Shown: piece after piece, positions 1 to 9,170 of the stretch
Numbering within the stretch: position 1 is the first letter of the stretch
How the letters are laid out: each line of letters begins with the position of its first letter
From: Saccharomycopsis fibuligera x Saccharomycopsis cf. fibuligera
Lineage: Eukaryota > Ascomycota > Saccharomycetes > Ascoideales > Saccharomycopsidaceae
Length of the DNA stretch: 64,000 nt
Assembly: GCA_001936135.1 (NCBI GenBank)
Contig: CP012816.1
Coordinates: 933,501-997,500 of the forward strand
Direction: 5' to 3'
Notes under the pieces: model-generated
Told to the model about the DNA's origin: nothing
Databases searched by the model: none
What the model saw: the letters and a program-made list of their open reading frames with translations, nothing else
Made by a program: the position numbers and the translations under genes

Positions 1-729
1 TTCTTCATTTCTAAACACATAACGATGTCTTCTGAAAAAGATAAAATCTCTTTGATTATGGATAGTAATCACTTGTCTACCTTCAATATCCGGCTGGTGA
101 GGGAATAACGATCTGAATAATTGGCCCACCAGCTTACCCAATGATGTAGAGAAATTCTTGAGAATTAATTCAGGAATATGAGAAGTGGCTTTACCATGAC
201 CACTTATTTTTTTACCTTCCACATATGAAGAAACAGAAAAATAGTATGTTGGGCCCTCTGGAAGATGTACAAATGTAATACCATTGATACTTTTCTTGTC
301 CTCGTTAACAACCACCAAATGAGTATAGCCACGATTAGAACTAAGTTTGGCCATATCTTTCATAGAATATTCTCTTTTACGCTTGATGAATTTAATGTCT
401 TCGAAAAGTTCACCAAAACAATCAACAAAATTATATGCGTGCCTGGAACAATTGGCAGAAGTAGTAATTAAAATCTTTGGGTCACGGCCATCCTGGAAAA
501 AACTGCTGAAATCATCATTACTGATTCCTTCTTCTTCTGTTTGTGCAATGGTTTCGTCATATTCTCTTTTGGAATCAATTGTTTCCGGCACTTGTTTTGG
601 TAAACCAGATTCTTGTCTTTCTTTGCGCTCTTGGCGCTTTATCTTAGCTTTCTCTTTCTTTTGCTTGATGTAGATTTTGGATCTAACATCTTTATTTTTT
701 ACTGTAAAGTTTTTTGGTGCAGTACCCAT
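1..729 (-). CDS. RPF1: Ribosome production factor 1, Brix domain (3' end cut by window)
   Basis: Reading the minus strand from an ATG at 729 gives 243 uninterrupted codons that run off the window, so the C-terminal part is missing. The product begins MGTAPKNFTVKNKDVRSKI, followed by a basic helix (KQKKEKAKIKRQERKERQ), as in the yeast 60S assembly factor Rpf1. A Brix-type domain follows, with DPKILITTSANCSRHAYNF near residue 82 and later LPEGPTYYFSVSSY and TSHIPELILKNF. Rpf1 acts in the nucleolus in maturation of 27S pre-rRNA and the large subunit (family knowledge). Its promoter, shared with divergent CYM1, carries PAC- and RRPE-like elements typical of ribosome-biogenesis genes. The Brix family has several paralogues, but the N-terminus fits Rpf1 best. 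Confidence 0.88.
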   Translation of the reverse strand, partial: MGTAPKNFTVKNKDVRSKIYIKQKKEKAKIKRQERKERQESGLPKQVPETIDSKREYDETIAQTEEEGISNDDFSSFFQDGRDPKILITTSANCSRHAYNFVDCFGELFEDIKFIKRKREYSMKDMAKLSSNRGYTHLVVVNEDKKSINGITFVHLPEGPTYYFSVSSYVEGKKISGHGKATSHIPELILKNFSTSLGKLVGQLFRSLFPHQPDIEGRQVITIHNQRDFIFFRRHRYVFRNEE

Positions 730-836
730 TGTTACTTGTTAGGTTATTGGCACAGTATTGGGTGTGAATTGGATGGTATAATATTGCACTATTGGTCAAT
801 AAGTACTTTGTTCTTGATAATGTATCATCACTCCAT

Positions 837-853
837 CTCATCTCAGTGAAATC

Positions 854-884
<31 letters not shown>

Positions 885-910
885 TTTTGCCGATGAGATC
901 ACGAGCCCTG
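837..910 (-). promoter_or_regulatory. PAC/RRPE-like ribosome-biogenesis elements
   Basis: CTCATCTCA at 837-845 is the reverse complement of a PAC-like TGAGATGAG, and CGATGAGATC at 901-910 is a second PAC-like motif. The second abuts an A-run ending AAAAATTTTGC (about 890-900), which matches the RRPE (AAAAATTTT). The sites lie about 110-180 bp upstream of the RPF1 ATG, where Stb3 and Pbf/Dot6-type factors act in ribosome-biogenesis genes. The link to regulation is inferred from motif and gene class. Confidence 0.6.
859..894. repeat. Poly(A) tract, 36 nt
   Basis: An uninterrupted run of 36 A in the RPF1/CYM1 divergent promoter. It ends in AATTTT and so forms part of the RRPE-like element. Such tracts disfavour nucleosomes. 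Confidence 0.9.
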
Positions 911-1085
911 GACACATTTCCAATTCTTTTCAAAAGAGCGAAATTGAATCAACAGAAGAGAAGAGTTGCCGTCGATATAGCAGAGCAAAACATAGTTGTA
1001 CTTGTATTCTTTAGTGTTGCAAGTGTTTGACGATCTGTCTGTCTAATTCTTTCTCTCTCTTTTTACCGTTTAGTCCGCTCTCATA

Positions 1086-4000
1086 ATGCTCAGACAAGGA
1101 CTCGGGAGCTCGGTAGGCCAGTTCAAACGAAGCGCAAGCATTGCTGCCACAATAAGCGCCAAAGTTAGTGCCGCCAACAACACCAGCAGCAGTAACTACT
1201 ACAATGCCGCCAAAGTAGCCAGAAAATATCCAGTGGGAGGTGAAATCCATGGATTTGAGATTAAACGAGTTTTACCGGTGCCTGAATTTGCTTTTACTGC
1301 CGTCAATCTCCAACATAAACGCTCTGGGTTGGAATATTTGCATATTGACAGAAATGACAAGAATAATGTGTTTAGTATTTGCTTCAAGACCAATCCAACT
1401 GATTCTACTGGTCTTCCTCACATTTTGGAACATACTACGCTTTGTGGGTCTGAAAGATATCCTGTTAGAGATCCTTTTTTCAAAATGTTGAACCGTTCAT
1501 TGTCCAATTTCATGAACGCCATGACGGGCCATGATTATACATTTTATCCATTTTCTACCACCAATGTGAAAGACTATGAGAATTTGCGTAGCATTTACCT
1601 TGATGCAGTTTTCAATCCATTGTTGTCTAGAATGGACTTTTACCAAGAAGGATGGCGTTTAGAAAACGAAAAACCAGATGATAAGTCTTCGCCAATCACT
1701 TTTAAAGGGGTGGTTTACAATGAAATGAAGGGTCAATATTCTAATGCTTCTTATTTGTTTTACATAAATTTTTTGAATAGCATTTACCCAAGTTTGCATA
1801 TTTCTGGTGGTGATCCAAAACAAATTACCAATTTGACTCATGAAGATCTTACAGATTTCCATGCTAGCAGATACCATCCGTCTAATGCTAAAGTATTTTC
1901 GTATGGTGATATTCCACTAGCCAATAACTTGGAATACTTGAGCAAACAAATTCAAACTTTTGGTAAACGCGGTAGCTCCAACTCCAGCAACATTAGACAA
2001 CCAATCAATTTATCAAAGTCTAAGGAAGTGGTCACCGAGGGGCCAGTGGATCCAACTTTGCCTCAGGATAAACAACTAAAAGCATCCTTGACTTGGTTCG
2101 TTGGTCATCCAGATAATGTATATGAGACTTTCTGCTGGAGACTTTTGAGCAGTTTGCTTTTAGATGGCCATTCATCCACATTTTTCCAAAAATTGATTGA
2201 AACTGGGGTTGGCAATGATTACAGTGTTAACTCCGGAGCTGACTCCACTACTGATTTAAACAGTTTCACCGTTGGGTTGCAAGGTTTGGCAGAAGCTGAT
2301 ATTGCTAAATTTGAACAAATTGTTAATGAAATTCTTGAAGAAAAAGCAGCCTCTGGTTTTGAAGAACATCGTGTTGAGGCACTTTTAAGACAAATTGAAT
2401 TGAGTAAAAAAGATAAAAAATCAGATTTTGGTTTGAATTTATTATCGTCCATTGTTCCTGGTTGGGTCAATAAAGTTGATCCGTTTGATCAATTGGCCTT
2501 TGATGACATTGTTGAAGAGTTCAAAATCAATTACAAAGCTTCTGGTGGTAAACTTTTTCAAAACTTGATCAAAGAGCATCTTCTCAATAAACCAGTTTTC
2601 AAATTTATAATGAAACCTAATGCCGATTTTGAAAAGAGTGTTGTCAGAGAAGAAGAAGAGCGTCTTAACAAGAAGCTCCAAGCATTAGATGAAGATGATA
2701 AAGAAATTATTTATCAACGCGGTTTACAATTGCTTGAGCAACAAACCAGTGAAGAAGATTTGTCCTGTTTACCAACTTTAAGCGTGGCTAATGATATTCC
2801 GAGACAAGGTGACAGAACCGCAGTTGAAGTTGGTGATGCTACTGTTACTAGTGACAGTACTACACATTACAAATTGCTCAAGAGAGTCACTGATACTAAC
2901 GGTTTACTTTATTTTAGAGCTCAAAAAAGTTTGAATGGCCGTATTCCACCGCACTTATTGCCATATTTGCCATTATTCTCTGATTGTCTTTTGAATTTGG
3001 GTACCACTAACAAATCAATGGAACAATTAGAAGATGATATCAAGTTATACACAGGTGGCCTTAATTCTTCCATCTATGTTAAACCAGGCATTCAAAACAA
3101 TATGGTTCCTGAGTTATTCTGGGAAATTCGTGGTGTCTCGTTGAATTCTCAAGCTGGCAAAACATACGATCTTTGGAGCGAAATTCTCAATGAAGTAGAC
3201 TTCACTGGCGCAGATAAAGTGGAAAAATTGAAGACTTTGATCAAATCACTTAATGCTAATAGTGTTTCTGAAATTGCTAGCTCGGGCCACTCCTTTGCTA
3301 GATCATTTGCTGGCGCATCATTGTCTCCAGTGAAAGAATTGGGTGAATATTTGAACGGAGTTAGTCAAATTAGATTCCTTAATAAATTGAATAGCATTGT
3401 GGACGATGAAGAAGCCTTGAAAAATGATATTGTGCCAAAATTGGTAGAATTGAAAGAATTGATTATCAATAATACTGATTTCAAATTTGGTCTAATTGGT
3501 GATGCAGAAACCATTGCTAGTAGTTCTTCTCAAATTGATAAGTTTCTCACTAATTTGCCAAAGGACACTAAGCAAAGCAATCCAGTAGAAGCTCATAATT
3601 ATCATGATCCAGCCTACCTTGCCAAGTTGCGTCTTGAGTTCAATAGCGGTGTCCTCCAACAGCAAAAACCAACTCTCCTCAAGTTACCATACCAGATCTC
3701 CTTTGCATCGATGGGTCTCCTTAGCGGCAGCACCAACTATCTTTCCAAAGACAGCGCTGCATTACAGGTAGTTTCCCAACTCCTTACTTTTAAGCACTTG
3801 CATAAAGAAGTCCGCGAGAAAGGTGGCGCATACGGCGGTGGTATCAGATTTGGCGGAGTAGACGGTCTCTTTGGCTACTATTCTTACCGTGATCCAAACC
3901 CATTGCGTACTGTGTCAATTTTCCAAAATGCCGGAAAGTGGGCTGTTGAGAATGACTGGACGGGGGAGAACTTGAATGAAGCCAAGTTAACTATTTTCCA

Positions 4001-4235
4001 AAGCATAGACGCACCAATGGACGTCAAGAGTGAAGGCATGGCGTTGTTTAGAGACGGAATTGACGAAGATATGAGACAGTTGAGAAGGGAGAACTTGCTT
4101 GATGTGACGATCGAAGATGTCAAGAATGTGGCAGAGAAATACTTGGTTGGTGGGAAGGACAGTGGTAGTGTGGCTGTGATTGGACCGAAACTTGATGAGT
4201 ATGATGAGAATGCTTGGAACATTGTTGATTTTTAG
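1086..4235 (+). CDS. CYM1: Mitochondrial presequence protease (M16C pitrilysin family)
   Basis: The 1049-residue protein is a matrix metalloprotease that degrades cleaved presequences and other free peptides. The inverted zinc motif HILEH is at residues 112-116 (H112 and H116 ligands, E115 catalytic), inside the family signature PHILEHTTLCGSERYPVRDP. The second M16 half carries HKEVREKGGAYGGG near residue 900, the Arg/Tyr motif that completes the active site. The first ~45 residues are rich in Ser, Ala, Asn and basic residues and lack acidic ones (MLRQGLGSSVGQFKRSAS), which suits a mitochondrial targeting sequence. The length is slightly above the ~990 residues of S. cerevisiae Cym1. The gene is divergent from RPF1 and has no intron. 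The ATG chosen is the first in frame and begins the presequence. Confidence 0.95.
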   Translation: MLRQGLGSSVGQFKRSASIAATISAKVSAANNTSSSNYYNAAKVARKYPVGGEIHGFEIKRVLPVPEFAFTAVNLQHKRSGLEYLHIDRNDKNNVFSICFKTNPTDSTGLPHILEHTTLCGSERYPVRDPFFKMLNRSLSNFMNAMTGHDYTFYPFSTTNVKDYENLRSIYLDAVFNPLLSRMDFYQEGWRLENEKPDDKSSPITFKGVVYNEMKGQYSNASYLFYINFLNSIYPSLHISGGDPKQITNLTHEDLTDFHASRYHPSNAKVFSYGDIPLANNLEYLSKQIQTFGKRGSSNSSNIRQPINLSKSKEVVTEGPVDPTLPQDKQLKASLTWFVGHPDNVYETFCWRLLSSLLLDGHSSTFFQKLIETGVGNDYSVNSGADSTTDLNSFTVGLQGLAEADIAKFEQIVNEILEEKAASGFEEHRVEALLRQIELSKKDKKSDFGLNLLSSIVPGWVNKVDPFDQLAFDDIVEEFKINYKASGGKLFQNLIKEHLLNKPVFKFIMKPNADFEKSVVREEEERLNKKLQALDEDDKEIIYQRGLQLLEQQTSEEDLSCLPTLSVANDIPRQGDRTAVEVGDATVTSDSTTHYKLLKRVTDTNGLLYFRAQKSLNGRIPPHLLPYLPLFSDCLLNLGTTNKSMEQLEDDIKLYTGGLNSSIYVKPGIQNNMVPELFWEIRGVSLNSQAGKTYDLWSEILNEVDFTGADKVEKLKTLIKSLNANSVSEIASSGHSFARSFAGASLSPVKELGEYLNGVSQIRFLNKLNSIVDDEEALKNDIVPKLVELKELIINNTDFKFGLIGDAETIASSSSQIDKFLTNLPKDTKQSNPVEAHNYHDPAYLAKLRLEFNSGVLQQQKPTLLKLPYQISFASMGLLSGSTNYLSKDSAALQVVSQLLTFKHLHKEVREKGGAYGGGIRFGGVDGLFGYYSYRDPNPLRTVSIFQNAGKWAVENDWTGENLNEAKLTIFQSIDAPMDVKSEGMALFRDGIDEDMRQLRRENLLDVTIEDVKNVAEKYLVGGKDSGSVAVIGPKLDEYDENAWNIVDF

Positions 4236-4918
4236 TTGAAAGCTGTTGTTTTTCATTATTCATTTGGACAACTTTTTTCTTTGTTTTTTTTTTCTCGTCA
4301 TTTGTTTTTGCATTTTTGGTTTGATGTTGTTTTCATATCTATACATTTCTTATTTTATCTGATAGAAAGAATTCCTAGTGCGATGGCATTCTTGTAAATA
4401 AAAAAGCTGACCCTAATTTAATAAAAAAACACACGTTGATAATTTTAGGTTATGAAATTCTTTTTGCTGTTGTTGTTGTTGTTGTTTGTGTCTACGCAAT
4501 ACTGCCCAAATATCCTAAGGAAGACGTAAATATTGCCATGTATCATATATTGAAATGAAGTGACGACTAAAACGAAGATCGAAAAATTGATTCGACAACA
4601 ATGATGGGGCTGAAAGATAAGACTCTAAAAAAAAGAAAAGGAAACCATGATGCTAAAAATTGATGTGTGAAAATTGTTGTCTGTATGTTCATAAAAACAA
4701 ATACAGCCAACCAACAGAAAACGCCATTCTCAATATTATAGAAAGTAAATGAAAAATAATAGAATAAAAAAACAAAAATCGTTAAAAATATATAATAATT
4801 TTTAATGTTACAAGAAAAGATGAGTAAACAAACAAAATAAAACCATTCATTGCACTTTTTGCTTTTTTTTTTTTTTTTTTTTTTTTTTTGCGAAAAAAAA
4901 CAGCGAAACTCAGTGAAC
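4236..4918. other. Intergenic, convergent 3' ends of CYM1 and ERV25
   Basis: AT-rich sequence between two convergent genes. It contains a (GTT)n stretch near 4466-4488 and a run of 27 T at 4863-4889 just beyond the ERV25 stop. I see no gene or RNA here. Confidence 0.7.
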
Positions 4919-5548
4919 TCACAAAATGTGCTTAGCTCTGAAATAGTTTCTCAAGTAATTGACTTGCCAAGCACCCAAAGAAACGAGCAAAAGAATTGCG
5001 CAAAGAGAGAAGTTTTTAACTCTAGCATTAGTAGATTCATTAGTGTCTCTTAATCTTTCTTCTCTTCTTTTCAAGTAATTCAACTCGTCGACAAGTTCGT
5101 CGGTTAGCTCTTCGATTCTTCTTAGTTCCACTTCAGCCGGTTTCAATTTTTCAGCAGCTTGAATAGCGTTCCAGTCTCTAGCAGCAGAACCAGCTTCAAT
5201 ATCCAATTCAATTTCCCTGAACAAGTTTCTACCTCTGTGAGCAGCGGTGTTTTCAAAGCAGACGTCAAACGCGGCATTGGCGTGAGAAGTGAAAGCAACC
5301 CTAACGTTGCCAGCAAAATCCTTCTTTTTACGGTACTCGTTACCAACGCTATCAACAATATAGAAATTTAGCACTTGGCCGTCACCCACACGACCAGACG
5401 AATGAAGCTTGACCACCACGAGCTGGTTTTCAGTTATGAAGTCCCTGACGCAAAACGGTTCGCTGCCGGACGGTAAAGCAGGAACGTCGAACCGCAAGGC
5501 AGACGCCAAGGATATGAAGAAGCAAAACAATATTGTGGAAATGTGCAT
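4919..5548 (-). CDS. ERV25: p24-family COPII cargo receptor Erv25
   Basis: A 209-residue type I membrane protein. A signal peptide covers residues 1-17 ([17 protein letters not shown]). The GOLD domain follows with the paired cysteines C33 and C97 and the Erv25-type stretch [20 protein letters not shown] coiled-coil region spans about 130-170 ([33 protein letters not shown]), then a transmembrane helix near 181-198 and a short cytosolic tail ending FRAKHIL. Tail and coil match S. cerevisiae Erv25 closely. Erv25 works with Emp24, Erp1 and Erp2 in ER-Golgi vesicles, selecting GPI-anchored and other cargo; two wall or glycosylation genes lie downstream in this window, which may be coincidence. 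Its upstream region is GC-richer than the gene. Confidence 0.95.
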   Translation of the reverse strand: MHISTILFCFFISLASALRFDVPALPSGSEPFCVRDFITENQLVVVKLHSSGRVGDGQVLNFYIVDSVGNEYRKKKDFAGNVRVAFTSHANAAFDVCFENTAAHRGRNLFREIELDIEAGSAARDWNAIQAAEKLKPAEVELRRIEELTDELVDELNYLKRREERLRDTNESTNARVKNFSLCAILLLVSLGAWQVNYLRNYFRAKHIL

Positions 5549-6260
5549 TGTGAATGACGGAGACCAACGGTTGCTGTTGTTGTGGTGGTGCTGTATTTTG
5601 TTTATTGATTTATTGATTTAGAGTAAAGCTGCAAGCCGCTTGGTTGATATAGGAAGGTTCTTTGAGTGTCCTGGTACGCCTTGCGGTAATTGATTCGCCA
5701 GTGTTTCTCTGTACAGATCAAGTAAGAGTTGCTCGCTAGTGCACTTTGGCTCTGGTGTATCAATTTTCGCTTTGGTGGCCTTGACTCTTGTTTTTTTTTT
5801 GTTTTACTTGCAGTGGCTTTGAAAATTTCCGCGATTCGCTGCGTGGCCAGTTTGTGCCCGAGTGCCCTGGTGGGTGTTAAGAGAGGGTTACCACATGCTT
5901 TGCTTATGTAATGCGATAGTCTTCATTATGTAATTATCCGGTAATCACGTCGTCCCCGCCATTTCACCAGAAAAGGGGGTTTGAACCCCCTTGTTCCCGA
6001 TGCAGTAAGAGCCCCCAGATTGTATCACCGCCAATACACAAGCTGTGCGGGCGGTGGTTGTTGTGCTGTTGTGTTGTTGTGTTGCTGTCGTGTGCCTTGC
6101 CCTGCCCTGCCCATTCTGTTTTGCATGCCGCCTATGGGCGTGATTAGTCTGTTTGCTTCCACTGAGTCCACTGGGTCCACTGGGTCCGCTGGGCGTAGTG
6201 CACCCTGCTCACTTAAGTCTGGCGGCGGTGGGCAGCAGCCAAGCTTAAGATTAAATTTTC
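5549..6260. other. Upstream region between ERV25 and GLN1, GC-rich
   Basis: Divergent intergenic DNA, clearly GC-richer than the preceding genes. It has a TGACTC Gcn4-type core at 5782-5787 and short (TGT)n and (CCACTGGGT)n stretches at 6053-6090 and 6166-6190. I see no gene; reading frames here have no recognisable product. Confidence 0.5.
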
Positions 6261-6599
6261 TTATCAGCGAGCACTAAACAATCGGTGGCCACGCCGCTCC
6301 AAACAACAGACGCTCCCTCTCTCACCAAAGGTGCGAAACAAGAAGCAGAAAACCCCTCCGCAATTAGCGCTATTTCTTATCTATTCTGTCGCGGCTGGGC
6401 ATCTGCTTAGCTCCCGCGGCGGTGATTGGCCGATAACAAGTCGCCAATTTCTGCCCTGCTCGCTAGTTTAGTCTCGTGCCGGTACGCTAGTGAGTAATTA
6501 CCGCGAGTGCTCAGCGAAGCAGATAGACACACTGATAGCTGGGGCGATACAGATCCGTAGATAAACGGGCTGGGATTCTGGCGGACAGGCGTATAAATA
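6261..6599 (+). promoter_or_regulatory. GLN1 promoter: four GATA sites, CCAAT box, TATA box
   Basis: TTATC or GATAA cores are at 6261-6265, 6377-6381, 6432-6436 and 6560-6564. An ATTGG (reverse CCAAT) is at 6425-6429 and a TATAAATA box at 6592-6599, 173 bp before the GLN1 ATG. Clustered GATA cores upstream of glutamine synthetase fit control by nitrogen-regulated GATA factors (Gln3/Gat1 type). This is inference from motif and gene. Confidence 0.6.
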
Positions 6600-6771
6600 C
6601 GTTGGCCTTTCCCCGTGTGCCTGTGTTCTGCCCCGCTGCTCCTTGTAGTTGTTGGCATTGTCGTTATTGTTGTTGTTGCGCATAGCTTGGATCGTCCCCA
6701 GATCCTCTCCGAAGCAACAAAGCACAAAACTTGAAGCTACCACTGGCGCCACCGTGCCACACCATAACCAC

Positions 6772-7875
6772 ATGTCTGAAAACACGGCAGTGTTGCAAAA
6801 ATACCTCGACTTGCCTCAGCGTGGCAAAGTCATCGCCGAGTACATCTGGATCGACGGCACCGGCAACCTTCGTTCCAAGGGCAAGACCCTTTCGCACAAG
6901 GTGAGCGGCGTCGACGACTTGCCGGAATGGAACTTCGACGGGTCCTCGACCAACCAGGCTCCTGGCCACAACAGCGATGTCTACTTGCGCCCTGTTGCGT
7001 ACTATCCGGACCCGTTCAGAAAGGGCGACAACATCTTGGTCTTGTCGGAATGCTGGAACAGCGACGGAACCCCCAACAAGTACAACCACCGCCACGCCTG
7101 CCAGAAGTTGATGGAGGCCCACAAAGACCAGAAGATCTGGTTCGGCATCGAGCAGGAGTACACTTTGTTTGACCAGTTTGACCAGGTTTACGGGTGGCCT
7201 AGAGGCGGGTTCCCTGCGCCCCAGGGCCCGTACTACTGCGGCGTGGGCGCTGGCAAGGTGTACGCTAGAGACGTGATTGAAGCACATTACCGCGCCTGTC
7301 TTTACACCGGGGTGCAAATCTCGGGGATCAACGCGGAAGTCATGCCGTCGCAGTGGGAGTTCCAGGTGGGACCAAGCGAGGGAATCGAAATGGGGGACCA
7401 GTTGTGGATCGCCCGATACTTGTTGCACCGTATCGCCGAGGAGTTCAACGTCAAGATTTCCTTCCACCCAAAGCCGCTCGCAAAGGGGGACTGGAACGGC
7501 GCCGGATGCCATACTAACGTCTCCACCAAAGCCATGAGACAGCCCGGCGGAATGAAGTACATCGACGAGGCCATCGAGAAATTGGCCAAGAGACACAAGG
7601 AGCACATTGCGTTGTACGGTTCCGATAACGAGCAGAGGTTGACCGGGAAGCACGAGACTGCCAGCGTTGACACCTTTTTGTCCGGAGTGGCCAACAGAGG
7701 CGCGAGTATCAGGATTCCCAGATCGGTGGCCAAGGAGGGGTATGGGTACTTTGAAGATAGAAGACCAGCCTCCAACATCGACCCGTACTTGGTCACCGGG
7801 ATCATGGTGGAGACTGTCTGCGGCTCCGTCAGCGACGTTGACATGTCAAAGGAGTTTGCCAGGGAGTCCGAGTAG
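6772..7875 (+). CDS. GLN1: Glutamine synthetase
   Basis: A 367-residue eukaryotic type II glutamine synthetase that condenses glutamate and ammonia with ATP in the cytosol. The N-terminal beta-grasp domain has WNFDGSST at residues 53-60. The metal and glutamate site [10 protein letters not shown] is at 125-134, followed by WEFQVGP and the ATP loop [12 protein letters not shown]. The Arg motif [10 protein letters not shown] is near residue 315. The start is set at the ATG of [14 protein letters not shown], matching known yeast proteins in length; an in-frame ATG-less extension upstream runs through the TATA-proximal leader and is not conserved. Third codon positions are strikingly G/C-rich compared with most genes in the window, as often in highly expressed genes. 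The promoter has clustered GATA sites. Confidence 0.97.
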   Translation: MSENTAVLQKYLDLPQRGKVIAEYIWIDGTGNLRSKGKTLSHKVSGVDDLPEWNFDGSSTNQAPGHNSDVYLRPVAYYPDPFRKGDNILVLSECWNSDGTPNKYNHRHACQKLMEAHKDQKIWFGIEQEYTLFDQFDQVYGWPRGGFPAPQGPYYCGVGAGKVYARDVIEAHYRACLYTGVQISGINAEVMPSQWEFQVGPSEGIEMGDQLWIARYLLHRIAEEFNVKISFHPKPLAKGDWNGAGCHTNVSTKAMRQPGGMKYIDEAIEKLAKRHKEHIALYGSDNEQRLTGKHETASVDTFLSGVANRGASIRIPRSVAKEGYGYFEDRRPASNIDPYLVTGIMVETVCGSVSDVDMSKEFARESE

Positions 7876-8743
7876 TCGACCGCGGAGTAATTCGCTGGCT
7901 CGCCGGCTTACTTTTCCTGGTTTTTTGTTTGTTGTTGTATTTTTTTGTTGTACTTTTTTTGTCTTTGTTTTTTTTTTCTGTTTCCCTGACTTGTTATTCG
8001 TTTTTGATAGCGCAATAGAGGCTTAGACTGCTTTCCCACGTACGTTACACCGGCACCACCGGCGCAGAACGACTTGGCTGCCTGTTCACAGTAGAAAACC
8101 GCGCTGTTGAGTCTCCCACGGCCCACGCTCTTGTGTATGCATGCTGGGCAAGCCTGTTGAGCAACGCGTGCGGAAAGTAGGGCTGCGCGAGAGACGTTGT
8201 GCTCGTTTCCGGCCTCGATAAAACGAGCTGGAGCCGTACACTAACGTTGCGCGCAGAAATGTGCCATAAAGGAGGGCTGAAAAGTGTCGAGGGGCAAAGA
8301 GCCACATGTACGGAAGATAAGGATCCCTGCTCCTCATATTACAAGTGTGAAGGGAGTGAGAGGCTACACAGATCTCAGAGTAAGTACTAAAAGTCCTGTC
8401 AAGAGAACACCCCGTGATCTAGATCCAGGTGTGAAAGGCTTGCCAGGATGCGTGGACATTCTAGGGTTTGATGGACGAGGTTGTGCGCGTCAAGCGATAA
8501 ATTGTGCATCGAGAACTGCCACAAAAGCAATGCAGAGCCAGCTGCTCGTGAGGGAGCTGCTCGTGAGGGAGGGAGCTGCGATAGAGCATGTCCGCAGACT
8601 ACGACTTTCAAATCTCCCCTGTGGTCGAAAACCAAAAACTGCCTCCTAGAGCTCAGAGATTATGAGGGCTGCTGCAAAAGTAGTCCACCGAGAACCTCTG
8701 CTTCCTCTGGAGCCCGTGGTCTTTCCTCTGGTCTCCAGCAGCG

Positions 8744-8785
<42 letters not shown>
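8744..8785. repeat. (TGC)14 trinucleotide repeat
   Basis: 42 nt of pure TGC repeats in the upstream region of the KTR1-like gene, outside any supported coding sequence. It is likely to vary in length between strains. Confidence 0.9.
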
Positions 8786-8879
8786 GTCGCCCACCAGTGG
8801 CTGCCAGCCAGTGGCTTAGTCTCTCTTTCTCTGTGAATCTGCTTTGCTTCCTGTTGAAAAATTCCACGCGGAACTTCTG

Positions 8880-8926
<47 letters not shown>
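8880..8926. repeat. Poly(A) tract, 47 nt
   Basis: 47 consecutive A about 245 bp upstream of the KTR1 ATG, followed by AAAGAAAAAG. It is one of the longest homopolymers in the window and lies in otherwise GC-rich DNA. Confidence 0.9.
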
Positions 8927-8928
<2 letters not shown>

Positions 8929-9170
8929 AAAGAAAAAGTAAAAGGAAAAAATAACAACACACACACGCGATAACACTCCTCCTCCTCCTCCTTTCTTCCC
9001 TCAGCCTCAGCCTCCTGCTTTCGCTGACTTTTCCGCGGCCGCTTTTCTTCCACTTCTTCTTCTTCGTTCCACCTCTCCTTCCCGAAACTTTTAACACTCT
9101 CCCTCACACACCCTCTCCCTCTCCCTCTCCAGCCATCCTCATCCTCCCAACAAGACTCTCTCCCTTCGCC

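Larger units (their letters stand above)
7876..9170. other. Intergenic GLN1-KTR1 with low-complexity leader
   Basis: Begins with a T-rich GLN1 3' region (7919-7980). The middle has no coding signal that I recognise. The last 450 bp hold a (TGC)14 repeat, a 47-nt A tract and a CT-rich leader (8977-9165) that probably becomes the KTR1 5' UTR. Direct repeats GCTCGTGAGGGA occur near 8545-8575. Confidence 0.55.

Noticed and set aside
6664-7653. 329-residue minus-strand reading frame opposite GLN1
   Set aside because: It is antisense to a strongly conserved gene and arises from GC-rich codon use; the protein has no recognisable family.
8646-9107. Minus-strand frames with poly-Ser/Gln and poly-Phe upstream of KTR1
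   Set aside because: They only translate the TGC repeat, the A47 tract and the CT-rich leader.
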